From Hypholoma sublateritium FD-334 SS-4 (Eukaryota; Basidiomycota; Agaricomycetes; Agaricales; Strophariaceae), in the NCBI GenBank assembly GCA_000827495.1, contig KN817564.1, forward strand, positions 62,001 to 126,000: a DNA stretch of 64,000 nt, read 5' to 3'. Position 1 is the first letter of the stretch. Each line of letters opens with the position of its first letter. Below, in pieces: positions 58,181 through 64,000 of the stretch. The notes beneath the pieces are model-generated. The model saw only the letters and a program-made list of their open reading frames with translations. It ran no database searches and was not told where the DNA came from. A program made the translations under genes and the position numbers.

Positions 58181-60427
58181 GTATGTAGCAGGCTATCTTT
58201 GCAACCTTTATTATTATCACAGGTGAGCATGTTTGCTCCAGATAATGTACGACTATACTCAAACATCCTGACTTTTCGGCTAAGTCTGTAGCCTATCTGT
58301 CAAATGTGTTAAATTGTGGCGAAGTACCAACGGACCCTACCTTTGTTAATAAATCCATGGGCCAATACTTATGAGTCAACGAACAAATGACCTTCATCCT
58401 GAACTGCGATGGAAGAGGACTCAGCAGACCCGCATGAATTGACAGCGCAATTCGTTCCTGTTCGGTACCTACTTTCCCGTTCGTGCTGTCATTGTACGAA
58501 ACGGCCTATACTTCAAGTTAACACCGTCTCTTGACTCGCTACGACCACTCGTTAGGTAATGAGAAGTTAATGCGCGATTCGCTGACTGGATAATTGCATA
58601 CACCCGGCCACCAAAGAGCAAGATGACGTAGAAGAGACCGCAAGCTTCTCGTCCCGACCTTCCAATGTTTGGAGGTATGCTCGCTCAGGATCTAGAATGC
58701 TGTCCTAGATTCGCGGAGTCTATACATGCTGTAGGTATTTACGTTCCTTGTCAAGCTCGAGTACCTTGTGCCCTGGTTTGACTCCCGACTCCTATGTATA
58801 TCATTGCTGAACAAAATCTGCGAGGGTTGGCGCTGGACATAAAGACGTTATGCCCATTCTATTTGTGAATATGTGAACGCATATATCAGTACATATTGAC
58901 TCCAAAATCATCACCGGATACGTACAGGTAGCCTCGCAACCCGCTTCGATGGCATCTGCGACAGCACTGGCGTTGACATTGAGTTAATGCGGCATAATTG
59001 CAGATCAGTGCATACGCACATACGGGTAAAGGCCTGCTGCTGTAACGTATCGCGGCACTAACCAATCAAGGCGGGCTTAAACCGAAAGATTAATTGACTC
59101 TAGGGCCAGAGTCAGGCGCCCAAAGGGAGCCCCAGACGAGCAAATTAAGGCGAGCTCCTTGAAGTGAAGGTTTGAGGATTGTTTTGTCCGGACAGTTTAT
59201 CAAGGGTACAATTTGAGTGGGTGTGCAGCCCATATGTGTCCCTGACATGCCGAAGAGAATGATGGGGACCTGAGAAGAGTTGATGCGTCGCCTATCGAGA
59301 GCTTGAGTAGAGGTCTCCGAAAGCGTTGGCACCGGTGTACAAATTCGCGGCGCGTTTTCGGTGAAGCAGGGGAAGAAATGAACGCTATTTTTTGTACACA
59401 AGTCTTTAAATACAGTCTGAACGCCACTAAGTTGTGTATGCAACTTTGACCAAGAAATACCCGTAACTTCCACTTTCTCGTTTTCAGGCACATAAAGCTG
59501 CTGGAGTAAATTACGTGACGGGGGGTAGGATGATGCCGGATGGAGTGCATCCCAATCAAATTGCATGTATGCTCATATATATGCATTTCTGCAGATACCT
59601 ACCGAATTCTGGAGGTACATTTCAATCAGCAGCGGAACAATTTAGCTAGTCTGAACAAGTTTCTGAAAAACGGTTCAAGGGGACGAGGCATCAACGCTGC
59701 TGGACAGAAATCGGTTATGTGCTCTCTCATGTGCCCTAATAGGTCAAGTCATTGGTTTACCAAATCCCCCAAGCGCCAGGAACTAAGGTCTCCTGAGGAC
59801 GCCCACCAGAGAACTCCATCTTGGGAAATTCCGCATGGAGAAAGAGTTACCGATGAAAAAGGTCCAGTAATGCCTGCACCCATTGAAAAGTGAATTCCGT
59901 TCTCGCCATAGATATATATCTATAGAGAGAAATGATGTTGATGTTCGTGAATATATGGAGGCCGTAGTCACGATACTACTGGTGTGTATAAATTTGACAG
60001 ATCGGTTGCGTGTTGATTCAAGCTGGGTGAAGAAGCCTGCGGCCAACTTGCGGGTCATGATATAGACAAACGTCATTGAAAATCGGAAGAAAGCCGTACC
60101 GTGCCTAGGTTTTTTCAAGTAATCGAATTCCCGGCCCTGATCGTTTTATCGGTTTGCGCAGAATATCCCGATTCATCGTATATGGCAGTCTGTAAGTACA
60201 ATGCATTAATATCGGCTGCGGACGCGGCCTAACGCTCTTAGGTTGAGAAGCCGAGGCCACAGGAGCGGGACTGATTCCTCACACCAGCAATGATAAGTTC
60301 AACATGTCATTCAATCATAATTACTATCAGGCACACAAGAATTAGCCTACTCCTGCTTATAAGACCGTAAAATTAAACATGACAAACCTTGCTGGTACAT
60401 CTGCGTTGCAATTCTCTTCTACATACC
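58181..60427. other. Gene-poor 2.2-kb stretch
   Basis: The longest stretch here without a firm gene. Both strands carry medium open frames; the best, 59090-59566 minus, is listed separately. I found no tRNA B-box, rRNA, transposase motif or long repeat by eye. The last 50-60 bp before 60428 are the leader of the C2H2 gene. Confidence 0.4.
59090..59566 (-). CDS. Doubtful orphan ORF (158 aa)
   Basis: An uninterrupted frame starting MQFDWDALHPASSYPPSRNL and ending APDSGPRVN. The first 60 residues have a believable composition, the rest less so. There is no recognised domain, and an overlapping open frame exists in the same direction (59200-59586). It could be the last exon of a larger minus-strand gene or chance. 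Confidence 0.25.
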   Translation of the reverse strand: MQFDWDALHPASSYPPSRNLLQQLYVPENEKVEVTGISWSKLHTQLSGVQTVFKDLCTKNSVHFFPCFTENAPRICTPVPTLSETSTQALDRRRINSSQVPIILFGMSGTHMGCTPTQIVPLINCPDKTILKPSLQGARLNLLVWGSLWAPDSGPRVN

Positions 60428-61327
60428 ATGAACAACAAGGTGCGTGGTCACTTCATTTCGGGAGTTGGCAGAGCAATGAGCGCCTATCACGTCTAGTATT
60501 CATCGACTGGTCAGTGGAATGGTGTATCACCGCAATATCCTACCGGTTCCGCGAGCGCAAGCGCGTACGCGTCCAATGGCTATCACCATCCTTCGATGGT
60601 TCCCAGTCCATCATCGCCTCAGCACGTTTCGCATGGGTATAGCGACGCCGATCCGCGGTCTATGCCACCAACCTACACCGATCCATCATACTACAACAAC
60701 CCTCAGCAATATTCATCAAATCCACCCCCTGTTAATCCGCACATGTACTCACCAGTGTCACCGACGCCACTGAACTACGCCCAAGCTCAAAGTCTCCGGT
60801 CTGGGCAACACATTCCACGCCCGCGGTCGACAGTTCCTCACGGCGCATACACTCACTCCCCATCGCACTCATACTCGCACCCGTATCCTCAGGCGTCATC
60901 ATCGCTCACCCACCCATCTCACCCTCAGATGGGACGGCCGCGTTCGAATTCACAAGTGTATGACCGCCTACCGTCACCAGGCGGTGGGTACGCGGCGCCC
61001 ACAGAACCATACTATACCGAAATTCCGATTCCACAGACGATTGGCTTATCATCAGACTATCCAACGTCATCCGTCCGGCCATTCGCATGTGATCTGTGTG
61101 CCTTGTCATTCAATCGACAACATGACTTAAAGCGCCATAGGGAGACTCACACCGGCGAGAAACCATATCTGTGCAACGGGGGGTGTGGTAAAACCTTTAC
61201 GAGGAAGGACGCATTGAAGCGTCACCAGGTAAGCAATGCAATCCGTTGAATGGGGGTAACAACGACGCTCACAATCTAATCCCAGCTGGTGAAGGGCTGT
61301 GGAAAAGTTGACGAGTCGTGGTCTTAA
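60428..61327 (+). CDS. C2H2 zinc-finger transcription factor with Pro/Ser/Tyr-rich N-terminus
   Basis: A nuclear regulator with two classical fingers and a third ending in Cys. The fingers are FACDLCALSFNRQHDLKRH, then YLCNGGCGKTFTRKDALKRH, then across the last intron QLVKGCGKVDESWS and stop. The first half is disordered and rich in Ser, Pro, Tyr and His. The reading frame fixes the start: the ATG at 60379 joins in the wrong phase, whereas the ATG at 60428 (MNNK, 12 nt) joins in phase 0 to YSSTGQWNGVSPQYPTG after a 57-nt intron. So the first coding exon is only 12 nt, unless an upstream exon exists. The target genes are unknown. The CGKTFTRKDALKRHQLVKGC finger is common in fungal developmental regulators. 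Confidence 0.78.
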
Positions 61328-61539
61328 TCACCATCATCTCAGTGAAGAGGTGAGCTTCAAAACTGGGATGTAACTGTCTTGGCGTCCTTTCTAATGGCTC
61401 ATAGTTATCAGCGCATATTTTATTTTTAGATGCCCGATACATAATTCTCTGACTGCTAAATTATTGGCGTTCAGAACTGTTGGTCAGCGTAATGTAGTGG
61501 TCAAGCTGCGAAGCACCCACCCTAATCATTGTATAATTA

Positions 61540-62208
61540 TCACGGATCGTGCGGGAATACTTTCTCTAATACCCATGCATCGTGGGGAGCGATCTTTTTG
61601 TAATAATCTTTATGTATCCTGACTTCCGCGAACCCATGGCGTTCGTAGAAACGCTTCGCGTCATCGTTAGCGACCTGGACATGCAGGTAGATTTTGTCAA
61701 TCCTGGGCTTTGTGCGCGCGGCAGCTGCAGCGAGAACGAGTTCCAGGCTTTGCGAACCCAGGTTCCGTGAGCGATAAGGCTATGCAACACAATTAGGAAG
61801 ATTTTGGAATGCACAAAAATAATACGAGCTTACAGCGAGAATCCCCATTGTCATGAGGTATAAAACACGTTGGTTGTCTTTATTTTCCAGACGACAGCAG
61901 ATAGTTCCAACCTGAAGTAACTCTAAAAGGGTATGGCCAGGAGGACCTAGCTAGTCACTCACTGGGATATCATTGTAGTAAACTATGCTTGACATTAGTG
62001 ATGCGTCCAGATCAAAATCTTGCCTCAGAGTAAACACACCAAGCTGGCAAAAGTCTTCAATTTCAGGTAGCAGAATATCTGAGTAGAACTTTTCGCTGTA
62101 CTTAATCGGGAAGAGCACCGAGTTCAGTTTGCGGACGGTCCCGAGATTATTGACTGTAATTGGTGCGAAAGTAATTCGCGGCGCGGCTTTGGCGGAGCCG
62201 TTCGACAT
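61540..62208 (-). CDS. NAA50: N-alpha-acetyltransferase NAA50 (San) homologue
   Basis: A GNAT-fold enzyme that acetylates N-terminal methionines and supports sister-chromatid cohesion in animals. The start ATG is at 62208-62206 and the stop at 61542-61540. The family blocks are LNSVLFPIKYSEKFYSDIL, VYYNDIPVGTICCRLENKD, QRVLYLMTMGILAPYRSRNL, IDKIYLHVQVANDDAKRFYE and FAEVRIHKDYYKKIAPHDAW. A 57-nt in-frame, open intron lies after FCQL; leaving it in would insert 19 residues absent from the family. Other introns follow IP and ILA. The acetyl-CoA loop reads RNLGSQ, where the usual pattern R/Q-x-x-G-x-G/A ends in Gly or Ala. It is convergent with the C2H2 gene. Confidence 0.85.
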
Positions 62209-63102
62209 AGGTGCTCAGCTGGAGAGGTGGTACGTTAACGTTGTATTGAAGCGGATTTTGGAGATGGTGACAAGTTGAAGTTGGTTACTCGCGTGTCCAC
62301 GCGACTTGTGGCGGTCCATGAATTTCGCACTCCGCTCCATCGCGGATTGCTGCTCTTTCTCTTCCGACCAACTTCCAACTTTGTAGATATTAGTCTCCTT
62401 TGGTCTATAGGGCGCTCCATGGTCTTCGGGGACGCCTTGATCTCGCCGCGACTGGACTGGGAGCACTTGTGCTTAATGGTGTGCGCAATCCATGGCTGGA
62501 CTTGAGTAATAATCTACAAGTTACTGTCGCCACGACATGTGCTCTCCGATGTTACTATGATGGCTCCCCCCTCGGACCATCTTAAGTATTCTGCGCTGTA
62601 AAGCCACATATGCACTGTCAATGTCTGCGGGCCTCAGTCAGCTCTTGTGACTTTCCGGAGGCATCAGTCATACCTTTCGCCGTTCTCACGAAGGCTGTCT
62701 ACGTATGACTCAAAATGTGCACCCAGTCCGCCTGTGAACGTCGTGTTCTGCGGACTTTATCTCCTATTATTTATCTTGGAGACGCAGCTATTTGTGACTC
62801 AACGTTTCGCAGAAGAAACATGGACATATTTGGGGCTCCTGGGTTCTGCGAAATGGTCATGCCGCCTCGGGACTTTCAAAATCCCACCGACACAAATGGC
62901 GAGTTCAAACACTTGTGTGTGCGACGGCGACCCACTCTCTCGTCCGAAGTTACCGATCGCGATTGACATGGCATTGGGCGCGCGCGGCGACTGGTACTTA
63001 TAGAAACGAACGCCTCGGCCTGAAGACGAAGCAAAAACGGTGCGTGATTCGAAGGTGCAGGCTCGCAGATTTGTGGTTGTTTTTTGCGGCATCGACTTTA
63101 AA
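62209..63102. other. Intergenic with only weak open frames
   Basis: An 894-bp stretch upstream of NAA50 on one side. One plus-strand fragment (MDIFGAPGFCEMVMPPRDFQ, from about 62,818) looks protein-like but ends at a stop without obvious splice sites. I do not call a gene here. Confidence 0.35.
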
Positions 63103-63336
63103 ATGGGGTTACTGAAGTGCTCAACGTGCAATGTCATCCTTTGCTACAGCGCGGAGTCGGCAGAGCGGATTATAGTGAGTAAGAATAGCTTTGAATCATT
63201 TTTTGATTTTCTCATGCAATCTGCTTATTGATTGCAGCTCCCTCCGAAAACTGCACCCCAAGAGCAATGCTCCGATAAAGCACTTATTGCTTTAGAAGGT
63301 TACATAGCCTCGATTGAAGTTATGTTTACCTTTTGA
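63103..63336 (+). CDS. Small CxxC protein, doubtful
   Basis: Two exons join in phase 0: from ATG 63103 to ATTATA before a GTGAGT donor near 63,174, then from 63,238 to TGA at 63334-63336. The product is about 57 residues, starting MGLLKCSTCNVILCYSAESA and then APQEQCSDKALIALEGYIAS. The CSTC pair suggests a half zinc ribbon. The frame is also open upstream (RRFVVVFCGIDFK), so more 5' sequence may be coding. It could instead be a fragment of a larger gene. No family recognised. Confidence 0.3.
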
Positions 63337-63842
63337 TTAACGAGTTTTCTGACTATTTTAAATTCGAAGTGCGGTTTCAGCGCAAATGCCTTTACAGGAT
63401 TGGCTTGAGCGGAATAGTAGGTGACAACTTGCGACGGCCGGACATAGACATCAGATGGGGATCTAACAACATCATCAGATAAAACCATTTATGTTTGGTA
63501 ACTTTGGTTTGCCATGGCATTTGATCAGATGAACAAAAGCTAGAGGAATTCAAACAGAATTAACAGGAGGGGTATGTAATGACACTGGAGCTGTGAAACA
63601 TCATTTGATTGACCTCAAATTACTGGAGACGTCCGATAATGTCGCTCAGGATTTTGCATATAACGAGGGAGCGTCCGCCCATGGATTTTGAGCATTTCCT
63701 TGCGCTGATGGAGGGAGATGGTGAATCTGATATTGTGTTGAGATAAATCAAGAGGCTGTGAACAGCAGCGACCGGCTATCTCCGTTTGGGAAGTGTACTA
63801 GTAAAAGGATTTGAAAGTAGAGCAGGTCGTCTTCAGCACACC
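63337..63842. other. Intergenic, ambiguous
   Basis: About 500 bp upstream of the last gene. Both strands show short protein-like stretches, such as FSDYFKFEVRFQRKCLYRIG on plus near 63,345-63,405 and an overlapping minus frame. I cannot connect either to an exon structure. Confidence 0.3.
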
Positions 63843-64000
63843 ATGTCCGACTCGCGAACGACAATCATCCAGCGCCCTATGGGCCCCCGCCGCCCGGGCG
63901 CCCCACTGCCGCCCACAATAAACACCGGCGCCCAGGATTTGCCCGCCCCATCTCCCAATCGCAGGCCCCTCTTCCCCCCGCGCCCCTCAGCGCTCTCGCC
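63843..64000 (+). CDS. Proline-rich protein, 5' end (partial)
   Basis: An ATG at 63843 opens a frame that runs off the window. The first 50 or so residues are Pro/Arg-rich and disordered (MSDSRTTIIQRPMGPRRPGA, later RRPLFPPRPSALS). The sharp rise in GC relative to the preceding 500 bp marks the start of coding sequence. The function depends on sequence beyond the window. Confidence 0.55.
   Translation, partial: MSDSRTTIIQRPMGPRRPGAPLPPTINTGAQDLPAPSPNRRPLFPPRPSALS

Noticed and set aside
62647..63003. 118-codon plus-strand frame and overlapping 83-codon frame
   Set aside because: Both open by chance over the same stretch as a minus frame; no splice-consistent extension or recognised motif.

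Overview
The window is nuclear DNA of a filamentous basidiomycete, most likely a mushroom-forming Agaricomycete. The evidence is gene-dense eukaryotic DNA, many short GT-AG introns (about 45-60 nt) in nearly every gene, very short exons, and fungus-specific families such as Zn2Cys6 regulators. I see no bacterial, viral or transposon genes, no rRNA or tRNA, and no CRISPR array. I cannot name the species. Coding calls were made by reading exons across introns. Spans run from start codon to stop codon and include introns.

Left part (1-13.5 kb): the 3' end of an ERT1/AcuK-type gluconeogenesis regulator, a PRA1-family membrane protein, an 85-residue orphan, the peroxisomal import receptor PEX5, a C2H2 zinc-finger regulator with a 7-nt microexon, a membrane-anchored hormone-sensitive-lipase-type hydrolase, methylthioribose-1-phosphate isomerase (MRI1), and a Taspase-1-like threonine aspartase.

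Middle part (13.5-35.4 kb), mostly housekeeping: TFIIH subunit TFB4 diverging from the CHD1 remodeler, a membrane/coiled-coil orphan, an epoxide hydrolase, the splicing factor SLU7 diverging from DNA ligase I, RNase H2 subunit B, a large disordered orphan, and a mitochondrial 2-methylcitrate dehydratase. DNA ligase I and RNase H2B sit side by side and both carry PCNA-binding (PIP-box) motifs, which fits joint work in Okazaki-fragment and ribonucleotide processing.

Right part (35.4-64 kb): a probably decayed coding stretch, then a 16.4-kb head-to-tail array of four intact paralogous Zn2Cys6 regulators (36,995-53,435). This array is the most unusual element. Every copy splits its zinc cluster with the same 6-nt microexon, which supplies the first base of the third zinc-binding cysteine. 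Skipping it would keep the reading frame but replace that cysteine with Gly or Ser. After the array come a SNAPC3-like snRNA transcription factor, COG7 of the Golgi tether, a 2.2-kb gene-poor stretch, a C2H2 regulator, the N-acetyltransferase NAA50, a doubtful small CxxC protein, and the 5' end of a proline-rich protein cut by the window edge.
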